Positions 32,448 through 39,854 of a stretch of DNA of 64,000 nucleotides are shown piece by piece; the stretch's first letter is position 1, and the number at the start of each line of letters is the position of its first letter. The DNA is from SHZI01 sp963802215 (lineage in GTDB: Bacteria; Pseudomonadota; Gammaproteobacteria; Steroidobacterales; GCA-2729495): contig CAWDHQ010000002.1 of the NCBI GenBank assembly GCA_963802215.1, positions 682,001 through 746,000 of the forward strand, in the 5' to 3' direction. The translations under genes and the position numbers were made by a program. The notes below the pieces were generated by a model. That model saw only the letters and a list, made by a program, of their open reading frames with translations, made no database searches and was not told the origin of the DNA.

Positions 32448-34562
32448 ATGAAACCGACAGCAAGGATCTTGCAATTGTCCCTGGCGGCGCTGCTGCTGCC
32501 GCTGGGTGATGCGGCGCTCGCCGAGTGCCGGGCACCGACGGCGTGCATCAGCTGTCACGCCAACATTCCGAACTCGCCGCCGCCTGAGGTCCTCGAGCAG
32601 ATCGGGCCAGCCAGCTGCGAAGTTGGCGACTTCACCCGCGGCCTCAACATGACCTCGCCGCGATTCATCCACCGTTCCGCAAAGCTTCACGATGGCCGTG
32701 TGCTGTTCACCGGAGGTCAGGTGCAGAACACGCCTGCGTCGGTGATCACCCCCTCGGTGGATGCCTTCAACCCCGCCGACAATTCCGTGACGCCGGTGGC
32801 GCCGATGACCATCCGCCGCTGGTCCCACACCGCCACGACGCTGGCCGATGGCCGGGTGCTGGTCACCGGCGGCCGCACAGGCTCGACGACGGCCAATGGG
32901 ATCGTTCTAAATACGGCCGAAATCTATGACCCGGTGACGAACGAGTGGACCGAGACGGCAGGCCCGATGAGCGTCGCGCGGCGCAGCCACACGGCGACGC
33001 TCCTGCCTGGCGGCAAGGTGCTTGTTGCCGGCGGCGGCAATGGTGTCGCGACCGCCAGCTCTCAGCCCATCCAGTCCGCCGAACTGTTCGACCCGGCGAC
33101 CGGACTGTTCACGCTGATCGGCAACATGGTGGAGCGCCGGTCCGCCCACAGCGCGATCCTGCTCGATGACGGCACGGTGCTCATCTCGGCCGGCTCGAAC
33201 GGCACGGGCACGCTCTTCCCGACAAACACCGCGGAGATCTACGACCCGGCGAGCAACAGCTTCACCCCGGTAGGCCCGATGAACTACCCGCACCTGGCCC
33301 AGTTGCCCGGGAAGCTGCGGGACGGGCGTGTCGTGCAAGGCAGTTCCTATTACAACGTCACCCACACCTCGGCGGGCGGCCGCATCACGGACGAGAGCGA
33401 GATCTACGATCCCGCCACCCGGACCTTCACGCCGATCGCGCCCATGTTCAAGCAGCGCATCGACATCGGCGCCCAGGGGCTCCTGGACGGCACCCTGCTG
33501 ATCGCGGGTGGAGTGACCACCAGTCCGAACTTCCCCAGCATCTTCCAGTCCACGTCCGAGATCTTCGATCCCGCCACGAGCTCATGGAAGCTGTCCGGCA
33601 TCATGTCGTCCGGCCGTGACGAGTTCAGCGGCCTCCTCCTGGACGACGGCCGCGTGGTCATCTCCGGCGGGTTCGTGTCCCCGGGTGCGGTGCTTCTGAA
33701 TAGCGTCGAGATTTACACGCCAGGGCTGATTCCGCAGACGAAGGGGCTCTATAACGTCCTGAATGACCTGCCGGCGTCCGCTTTCCGGAACGGACCGGCG
33801 CGCAGCCAGCTGCTCCACGTTCTCGACAAGATCGCTGGCCATGTTGGAGCCAATGGAGGCCCCGTGGATCTCCAGAAGGCACTGCATGAGTCCTTGAAGC
33901 TTGCCGATCGCGTGAGCAATCACATCACCAATCCGTCCGAGCGGGCGCGGGTGCAGGGCATCGTCGGGGTTCTGATCAACACACTGAATGACAAGATCTC
34001 ACCCAATCTGCTCCCGACGGTGGCCCCGGTCGCCGTCCCGCAGTCCGGCGTGGAGCCGTTGTCGGTGGGCTTCACAGGCAACATCAACGATGCTGACGGA
34101 ACGATCGCCAGCATCCTCTGGAAGTTCGGTGACGGCACCACCAGTAACGCCGCCGATCCAACTCATGTCTTCCAGTGCGATGGCACCTACCAGGTGACAC
34201 TTGAGGTGGTGGATAACCGCGGTGGCGTCGGGTCGGCCACCGTACCGGTGACCGTCAGTTCCGCGGGTGGCCCAATCAGCTACGCCTGCGACGTGCAGCC
34301 GGTGTTCAACCGGACCTGCACCGGTTGCCATGGCGGGTCCGCGCGCCTCAGCCTGACGACCTGCGAGAACCTGCAGCTCGGCAGCTTCCGCGGGCCCGTG
34401 GTCACCCCCGGCACCAAGGAGACCAGCCGTCTCTGGCAACGCATCAACAGCACCGCCAGCCCGATGCCGCCGATTGGCGGGCTGGTGCCGCAGAGCGAGC
34501 GCGACGCCGTCGGCGCCTGGATCGATAGCCTGGATCCGCTGGATCCCGACTACTGCGACTGA
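32448..34562 (+). CDS. Exported kelch-propeller/PKD protein with two haem c motifs
   Basis: This is a 704-residue secreted or periplasmic protein; the start at 32448 follows GAGGGGG and gives a signal peptide ending DAALAEC. Order of parts: a CISCH haem motif close to the N-terminus (about 33-37); seven kelch-type blades (about 65-440, each with a DGRVLVTGG-like strand such as RWSHTATTLADGRVLVTGG), predicting a galactose-oxidase-like propeller; a helical linker; a PKD domain (WKFGDGTTSNAADPTHVF, about 530-605); and a C-terminal cytochrome-like module with CTGCH (about 624-628). I know no characterised protein with this exact order. It may be an oxidase or dehydrogenase that passes electrons through c-haem, but the catalytic residues of galactose oxidase are not evident. 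Confidence 0.75.
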   Translation: MKPTARILQLSLAALLLPLGDAALAECRAPTACISCHANIPNSPPPEVLEQIGPASCEVGDFTRGLNMTSPRFIHRSAKLHDGRVLFTGGQVQNTPASVITPSVDAFNPADNSVTPVAPMTIRRWSHTATTLADGRVLVTGGRTGSTTANGIVLNTAEIYDPVTNEWTETAGPMSVARRSHTATLLPGGKVLVAGGGNGVATASSQPIQSAELFDPATGLFTLIGNMVERRSAHSAILLDDGTVLISAGSNGTGTLFPTNTAEIYDPASNSFTPVGPMNYPHLAQLPGKLRDGRVVQGSSYYNVTHTSAGGRITDESEIYDPATRTFTPIAPMFKQRIDIGAQGLLDGTLLIAGGVTTSPNFPSIFQSTSEIFDPATSSWKLSGIMSSGRDEFSGLLLDDGRVVISGGFVSPGAVLLNSVEIYTPGLIPQTKGLYNVLNDLPASAFRNGPARSQLLHVLDKIAGHVGANGGPVDLQKALHESLKLADRVSNHITNPSERARVQGIVGVLINTLNDKISPNLLPTVAPVAVPQSGVEPLSVGFTGNINDADGTIASILWKFGDGTTSNAADPTHVFQCDGTYQVTLEVVDNRGGVGSATVPVTVSSAGGPISYACDVQPVFNRTCTGCHGGSARLSLTTCENLQLGSFRGPVVTPGTKETSRLWQRINSTASPMPPIGGLVPQSERDAVGAWIDSLDPLDPDYCD

Positions 34563-34586
34563 GTCCGGCCTGGAGGCACGGCACAG

Positions 34587-34617
34587 GGGGCCGGGTCGTG
34601 AGACCCGGCCCCTTTCT
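34587..34617 (+). terminator. Rho-independent terminator after the kelch-PKD gene
   Basis: GGGGCCGGGTC (34587-34597), loop GTGA, GACCCGGCCCC (34602-34612), then TTTCTAT. This is a perfect 11-base stem 24 bases past the stop. Confidence 0.92.
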
Positions 34618-34682
34618 ATATGACGACCGCGGGAAACGTTCGGCCTATACTCGCTTCGTCTTCATCCCGGGAGAAACCGTCC

Positions 34683-35450
34683 ATGCGCCATCTGCTTCTG
34701 TCCATCGGCCTGGCTGCCTTCGCCACGGCGTCGCACGCCCAGTTCATGCCCGAGAAGCTCACTCCCATGGGGGAGAAGATAGAGGCGGCGATGAAGAGCG
34801 ACAGCCGCACCGCCGACGAGAAGGCCCGGGACGCGGAGCGCAAGCCGCGCCAGACCCTGGAGTTCTTCGGCCTGAAGGACGACATGCGGGTCGTGGAGCT
34901 GGTGCCCGCCGGCGGGTACTTCACCAAGATCCTCGGGCCGGTGCTGGCCGAGAAGGGCGAGCTCCACGTCGCCATCGGCACCACCCGCCTGGAGCCGGTG
35001 CTGAAGTCGACCCCCTCGCTGGCGAAGGTCAGGGTTGCCCCGGCGGACGCGAAGATGGCGCCGGCGCCCGGGAAGATGGGCCTGTTCGACCTCGGCGACT
35101 TTTCCCTGGGCGTGAACGATGCAGACCTCGTCCTGACCTTCCGGAACTACCACAACCTGACGCCGTCGGGGCGCGCCAACCTCAACGAGGCGGTTTTCGC
35201 GGCGCTGAAGTCGGGCGGCCACTACGGCATCCTCGATCACACCCGCCGGCACAACGAGCCGGAGACCGCCGAGAACTGGCGGCGCATGGACCCGGTCCTG
35301 GTCATCAAGGAAGTCCAGGCCGCGGGCTTCGTGCTGGAGGACTTCTCCGGGATCCACTACACGCCGGATGACGAGCTGCGGTACGAGGTCGGCCGCAAGT
35401 CGGTGACCGGCAACACCGACCGGTTCGCACTGCGGTTCCGGAAGCCCTGA
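34683..35450 (+). CDS. Exported class I methyltransferase-like protein
   Basis: This is a 255-residue protein starting at the ATG at 34683 (GGGAGA 8 bases upstream), with a signal peptide ending ATASHAQ. The mature part has a class I SAM-methyltransferase-like core: a motif I-like loop VVELVPAGGYFTKILGPVL, then LHVAIGT, a central acidic strand DADLVLTFRNYHNL, and SGGHYGILDHTRRH. The motif I glycines are partly replaced (ELVPAGGYF for the usual ExGxGxG). Homologues of this type are common in Proteobacteria and always exported, where SAM is not expected, so the fold may serve another ligand. A terminator precedes it, and the S9 peptidase gene follows 17 bases later, suggesting a two-gene operon. 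Confidence 0.8.
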   Translation: MRHLLLSIGLAAFATASHAQFMPEKLTPMGEKIEAAMKSDSRTADEKARDAERKPRQTLEFFGLKDDMRVVELVPAGGYFTKILGPVLAEKGELHVAIGTTRLEPVLKSTPSLAKVRVAPADAKMAPAPGKMGLFDLGDFSLGVNDADLVLTFRNYHNLTPSGRANLNEAVFAALKSGGHYGILDHTRRHNEPETAENWRRMDPVLVIKEVQAAGFVLEDFSGIHYTPDDELRYEVGRKSVTGNTDRFALRFRKP

Positions 35451-35467
35451 ACCGCGAGCGGCTGGCC

Positions 35468-37732
35468 GTGCGCGTTACCGCGGCCTCGCTGCTGCTGCTC
35501 TTCGCCGCGACTGCGGGCGCGGAGAAGCTGACCCTCGAGCGGCTTTTCAGCGCACCGGATCTCTCGGGCGCCAGCCTGCGCTCGGCCCAGGTCTCGCCCG
35601 ATGGGCGCCTGGTCGCGTACCTGCGGGGCAAGCCCTCCAACCCGGGCCAGCTCGACCTCTGGGCCTGGGACGTCCGGGCGCGGCGGCACCGGGCCCTGGT
35701 GGATTCGGCCGTGCTCGCGCCCCGGGAGCGCGCGCTCTCCGCCGAGGAGGAGGGCCGCCGCGAGCGCCAGCGGAGCGCTGCATTTTCCGGGATTGTCGAG
35801 TACCAGTTCTCCCGGGATTCGCGCCTGCTGCTCGTGCCGCTGGCGGGCGACATCTGGGTCTTCGACCTTCGCGCCCCGCCCGCGCGGGCCGTGCGCCGGC
35901 TGACGGAAACGGACGAGTGGGAAACCGATGCCCGCTTTTCCCCCGGGGGGCGCTACGTGAGTTTCGTACGCGACCGGAATCTGGTCATCCACGATCTCCG
36001 CAGCGGAGAGGAGCGGGCGGTCACGTCGGGCGGTGGCGGGGCCGTCAGTTTTGCCACCGCCGAGTTCGTGGCCCAGGAGGAGATGGGCCGCAGCACTGGC
36101 TACTGGTGGTCCTGGGACGATTCCCGCATCGCGTACACCCGGGTGGACGAGTCGCCCGTCGCGGAGGTCGAGCGCTTCCAGATCAACGCGGACAACGTGC
36201 AGGTGATCCGCCAGCGCTACCCCGCGGCGGGCACCCCCAATGCGCTCGTGGAACTGTACGTGACACCCACCGGCGGCGGCTCGCCCGTCCGGGTGGACCT
36301 GGGTCCCGATCCCGACATCTACCTCGCCCGGGTCGACTGGTTCCCGGACGACAGCGCACTCGCGGTGCAGCGCCAGAGCCGGGACCAGAAGACCCTGACC
36401 CTGCTCGCCGCGAACCCGGCGTCCGGCGCCACCCGCGAGCTGTTGACCGAGCGGAGCGCTGCGTGGGTAAGCCTCAACGACGAGCTCACCTTCCTCAAGG
36501 GCTCCGGACAGTTCATCTGGTCGTCGAGCCGCACGGGTTACCGGCACCTGTACCTGTACCGTGCCGATGGCACGCTGGTGCGGCCGCTGACGGCCGGTGA
36601 GTGGAACGTCGCGGGCGACGGCGGCCGGCGGGCGCTGAAGGGCGTCGACGAGAAGCGCGGCCTGGTCTACTTCACGGCCAGCGCCGAGAGCCCGCTGGAG
36701 CGCCATCTGTATTCGGTGGCTCTCGGCAGCCCGGAGAAGGGCCCTCGCCGCCTGACGACGGAGCCGGGCTGGCACTCGGTGACCATGCCGGAAGGCGCGC
36801 GGTCATTCCTCGACACCTGGTCCACCCGCGAGCGCCCGCCCTCGGTCTCGCTCAGGGACGTGTCCGGGCAGACCATCGACGTCCTGGTGGCCAATGACCT
36901 GGATGGGTCGCATCCCTACGCGCCCTACCTCGACGAGCACGCCCCGACGGAGTTCGGCACCATCAAGGCCGCCAACGGGGACGACCTGTACTACCAGATC
37001 GTGAAGCCGCGCGTGCTGGAGCCCGGGCGCCGCTACCCGGTGATCGTGGACGTGTACGGCGGCCCCGAGTCCCAGACCGTGCGCCGTGCCTGGCCGAACT
37101 CCGCCCGGAGCAATGCCGGGTTCTTCCACCAGTTCCTGGCGCAGCACGGCTACGTGGTGTTCAGCCTGGACAACCGCGGCACCGGGTACCGGGGCGTCGC
37201 CTTCGAGACGGCGCTCCACGGGAAACTGGGCTCGGTGGAGGTCCTGGATCAGGTGCGCGGCGTCGGGTTCCTGAAGACCCTGCCCTACGTGGACGCCGAC
37301 AGGATCGGCATCTTCGGCTGGAGCTACGGCGGATACATGGCCCTGATGTGCGCCATGCAGGCGCCCGACGCCTTTGCCGCGGCCGTCGCCGGCGCGCCGG
37401 TCACCGACTGGCGGCTCTACGACACCCATTACACGGAGCGCTACCTGGGAACGCCCGCGGACAACCCCGGGGGCTACGCGGACTCCGCTGTGATGACCCA
37501 TGCCGCCGGGCTCAAGGACCCGCTGCTCGTCATCCACGGCATGGCGGATGACAACGTGCTGTTCACCAACAGCACTGTCCTGTTCAAGCGCCTGCAGGAT
37601 CTGGGCAAGCCCTTCGACATCATGGCGTACCCGGGCAGCAAGCACGGGCTGCTCCGCATGCCGGCCACCGGCAGGCATGCGTACGAAACGATCAGCCGGT
37701 TCTTCGACGAGTCGCTCCGGGTCCGGGACTGA
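35468..37732 (+). CDS. Prolyl oligopeptidase family S9B (DPP-IV-like) peptidase
   Basis: This is a 754-residue exported serine peptidase that would remove X-Pro or related dipeptides from oligopeptides. GTG start at 35468 with signal peptide LLLLFAATAGAEK. The N-terminal region to about residue 480 is the beta-propeller of DPP-IV (VSPDGRLVAYLRG, YWWSWDDSRIAYTRVDE, which includes the Glu-containing substrate-recognition segment QEEMGRSTGYWW). The C-terminal alpha/beta hydrolase has the nucleophile elbow GIFGWSYGGYMALM, the acid in HGMADDNVLF and the His in SKHGLLR. All three catalytic residues are present. Probably periplasmic; it may supply amino acids, including histidine, but there is no direct evidence. 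Confidence 0.93.
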   Translation: MRVTAASLLLLFAATAGAEKLTLERLFSAPDLSGASLRSAQVSPDGRLVAYLRGKPSNPGQLDLWAWDVRARRHRALVDSAVLAPRERALSAEEEGRRERQRSAAFSGIVEYQFSRDSRLLLVPLAGDIWVFDLRAPPARAVRRLTETDEWETDARFSPGGRYVSFVRDRNLVIHDLRSGEERAVTSGGGGAVSFATAEFVAQEEMGRSTGYWWSWDDSRIAYTRVDESPVAEVERFQINADNVQVIRQRYPAAGTPNALVELYVTPTGGGSPVRVDLGPDPDIYLARVDWFPDDSALAVQRQSRDQKTLTLLAANPASGATRELLTERSAAWVSLNDELTFLKGSGQFIWSSSRTGYRHLYLYRADGTLVRPLTAGEWNVAGDGGRRALKGVDEKRGLVYFTASAESPLERHLYSVALGSPEKGPRRLTTEPGWHSVTMPEGARSFLDTWSTRERPPSVSLRDVSGQTIDVLVANDLDGSHPYAPYLDEHAPTEFGTIKAANGDDLYYQIVKPRVLEPGRRYPVIVDVYGGPESQTVRRAWPNSARSNAGFFHQFLAQHGYVVFSLDNRGTGYRGVAFETALHGKLGSVEVLDQVRGVGFLKTLPYVDADRIGIFGWSYGGYMALMCAMQAPDAFAAAVAGAPVTDWRLYDTHYTERYLGTPADNPGGYADSAVMTHAAGLKDPLLVIHGMADDNVLFTNSTVLFKRLQDLGKPFDIMAYPGSKHGLLRMPATGRHAYETISRFFDESLRVRD

Positions 37733-37760
37733 GCGCCGCCGGCTCCGGGCTGCCCGGCGT

Positions 37761-38963
37761 CTAGTTCCCGCCCAGGGCCTTCGACCAGCTCAGTTCAAAG
37801 CGCAGCGCAACGACGACCGCGTCGTCCAGGGCCGGGTCGTTGCCCGGGTTGACGATGTACTGGATGTCGGGCTGCAGCGTCAGCCAGTCGGTGATGGGCG
37901 CACGGTAGGTCAGCTCGATGGTGGTCTCGCTGCTGTCGGTACCGAGTCCGTCGAGCCGCCGGTTGTCCTCGAATTCGTCGCCCGCCAGGCCGATGGCCAC
38001 TGCCAGGCCCAGCTCGTCGTCGGGACGGCGGGTGGAGAAGCCCGCAACGCTGGTGCCGAAGCCCACGTAACCGTCGAAGGGATTGAACTTCTCCTCCGCC
38101 TGGCCGATCCGGAGGAATCCAGCCACCGTGGCCGAATCACCCCGCCACAGTGTCCGGTCGGCAATGGCGTACCAGCCCTCGTTGCCGTCATCCTGCGGGC
38201 CGCCCGGGGACGTGAGCGGGTCGAAATCCGCCGTGTACAGCCAGGCGCCCACGGCCAGCTTGCGCCAGTCGTCGCCACTCCAGCCGACTTCGGCGACGAC
38301 GAGCGCGCCGTCGTCACCCGACAGGTCGATCCTGTTGCTTTCCGGGTCGTCAGGGTTGCCCGGCACGCCATCGAGGACGGCGAACTGGCCGTAGCCGCCG
38401 GTGCCCCAGGCCGTGCGTACGCGCAGGGCCAGGGAGCTCACGGGGAAGATGGACGGGCCATTCAATCCCGACTGGCTGAAGTCCGTTCCGATGCCGTGGG
38501 CCGAGTTGATGAACAGGCCGCCCGTCTCGGTGGCGTCGAACTCCGAGTTGAGGTCGTAGAGGCCAATGCGCAGTGACACGCTGTCGTCCTGGCGCGGCGC
38601 CCAGTCCAGCCAGGCCTCGAAGAGGCGCCATGCCCCGGGTGCGTCGATGTTGCTGACGATGTGCGCGTCGCCCACGTACTCCGCACTGAACTCGTTGGAA
38701 TTGTTGTAGAGGCCGTAGAGCAGGCCCGACAGCCCCGGAATCCCGAAGATGCTGCCGCGCTCTGCATTGAGCTGCAGGTCCAGGTTGTCCAGGTAGGTGC
38801 CGCCGGTCTGCAGGCCGCCGGACAGGTTGCTGATGGGTTCGCCGGTGTAGACGGCATCGAAGGTGATGCCGGGCGCCGCCGGCTGGGCGACCAGCGACGG
38901 CGGCGACAGGCAGAGGGTGAGTACCGGCAGCAGGGCCGTGCGGGGAAGGACGGAGAGGGGCAA
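37761..38963 (-). CDS. OprB-like carbohydrate-selective porin
   Basis: This is a 400-residue outer-membrane barrel of the OprB family (sugar-selective porins). A signal peptide (ends SLVAQPAAPG) is followed by family segments: LDNLDLQLNAERGSIFG, GLLYGLYNNSNEFSAEYVGD, LFEAWLDWAP and SVSLRIGLYDLNSEFD, and a late WLTLQPDIQYIVNPG, the classic OprB C-terminal strand motif. The terminus is N rather than F, but the last strand VVALRFELSW is normal. It is convergent with the peptidase gene across 28 bases. There are no sugar-uptake genes beside it, so the substrate is open. Confidence 0.88.
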   Translation of the reverse strand: MPLSVLPRTALLPVLTLCLSPPSLVAQPAAPGITFDAVYTGEPISNLSGGLQTGGTYLDNLDLQLNAERGSIFGIPGLSGLLYGLYNNSNEFSAEYVGDAHIVSNIDAPGAWRLFEAWLDWAPRQDDSVSLRIGLYDLNSEFDATETGGLFINSAHGIGTDFSQSGLNGPSIFPVSSLALRVRTAWGTGGYGQFAVLDGVPGNPDDPESNRIDLSGDDGALVVAEVGWSGDDWRKLAVGAWLYTADFDPLTSPGGPQDDGNEGWYAIADRTLWRGDSATVAGFLRIGQAEEKFNPFDGYVGFGTSVAGFSTRRPDDELGLAVAIGLAGDEFEDNRRLDGLGTDSSETTIELTYRAPITDWLTLQPDIQYIVNPGNDPALDDAVVVALRFELSWSKALGGN

Positions 38964-39029
38964 TCGACGACTCCTGCTGGAACGCGGGACAATCTACCAA
39001 CTCCCGTCGAAGGTCCTCAACCCGTGACC

Positions 39030-39533
39030 ATGGTCCTGACCACTCCGCGCCTCACGGTGCGGCAATTCACCACAGCCGATGCTGCAGAGCTGCAGGTGAT
39101 CTGCGGTGACCGCCGCACGATGCGCTACGTGGGCGACGGCATGGTGCTGTCCCGTGCGCGTTGTGCCGGGTGGATCGCGGAATCGCTGACCGACTACGCC
39201 ACCCGGGGCCACGGCGCCTGGGCCCTGCATGTCGTGGGAGACGATGCCATGGCCGGTTACTGCGGCATCGTCGCCGCGCGCCGGCGGTCCGATCCGGAGA
39301 TCATCTACGCGCTGCGCCCGACGTTGTGGGGGAGGGGACTCGCCAGTGAGCTGGTGCCCGCGTTGCTCGACCACGGCTTCCGCACCTGTGGCCTGCGGCG
39401 CCTGGTCGCCACCGTGCGCCCGGAGAATCACGCGTCGGTGCGCGTCCTGGAGAAGGCGGGCATGAACTGCGCGGGCGAAGAGCTGGGACCGGAGGGCATC
39501 CTCATGCTCATCTTCGCCCTCGACGCGGCGTAG
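39030..39533 (+). CDS. GNAT-family N-acetyltransferase (RimJ/RimL-like)
   Basis: This is a 167-residue acetyltransferase. It opens with TPRLTVRQFTTADAAEL, typical of the RimJ/RimL branch that acetylates protein N-termini or small amines. The acetyl-CoA loop is seen at LRPTLWGRGLASELVPALL (Q/RxxGxG/A type), followed by VRPENHASVRVLEKAG. Start at ATG 39030; a GTG two codons earlier (39024) is possible. The stop codon TAG (39531-39533) is the first three bases of a REP palindrome. Substrate unknown. Confidence 0.85.
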   Translation: MVLTTPRLTVRQFTTADAAELQVICGDRRTMRYVGDGMVLSRARCAGWIAESLTDYATRGHGAWALHVVGDDAMAGYCGIVAARRRSDPEIIYALRPTLWGRGLASELVPALLDHGFRTCGLRRLVATVRPENHASVRVLEKAGMNCAGEELGPEGILMLIFALDAA

Positions 39534-39620
39534 GAGCGCCTTCAGGCGCGACCCCCTTCCCGCGAGAATCGAGTCTGCGAGTCGCGAGCGGGAAGGGGGT
39601 CGCGCCGGTCGGCGCTCCTA
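39531..39620. repeat. REP/BIME palindrome A
   Basis: Arms at 39531-39563 and 39588-39620 are inverted copies of a unit beginning TAGGAGCGCC and continuing GGCGCGACC; 30 of 33 positions pair. Both ends begin with TAG: the left one is the stop of the acetyltransferase gene, the right one (minus strand) the stop of the 70-residue gene. It probably also acts as a bidirectional terminator. Confidence 0.85.
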
Positions 39621-39830
39621 CTCTTCAGGCTCTCCCTCGACGTTCCACTTGTCCCGGTGCGCCTGCTCCGCCTGCTGGCGGACGCCCTCGTGACGACGTT
39701 GCAGGAGCAGCGTGGAGGGATCGCACACGCGGGCGCGGAGGATGCCGAGGTCCACGGCGGCGTCGAACAGGCTGGGGTACCAGGTTCGCCAGTTCGGCAG
39801 CAGGCTCTCCACCTGTTCGCGAAGGTTCAT
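39618..39830 (-). CDS. Small conserved-looking protein downstream of hrpB, unknown function
   Basis: This is a 70-residue soluble protein, MNLREQVESLLPNWRTWYPS and onward, with a Trp-rich helical N-terminus and a charged C-terminus ending GEPEE. It has no signal peptide, membrane segment or cysteine cluster (one Cys). The ATG follows GGGAGG at a short distance and lies 24 bases after the hrpB stop, so it is likely co-transcribed. Its stop codon TAG is the right-hand edge of REP palindrome A. I do not recognise a family. That the frame ends exactly at a REP edge, as its neighbours' frames do, supports it being a real gene. Confidence 0.55.
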   Translation of the reverse strand: MNLREQVESLLPNWRTWYPSLFDAAVDLGILRARVCDPSTLLLQRRHEGVRQQAEQAHRDKWNVEGEPEE

Positions 39831-39854
39831 GGCCTCCCGACTCTACACCAGGCG

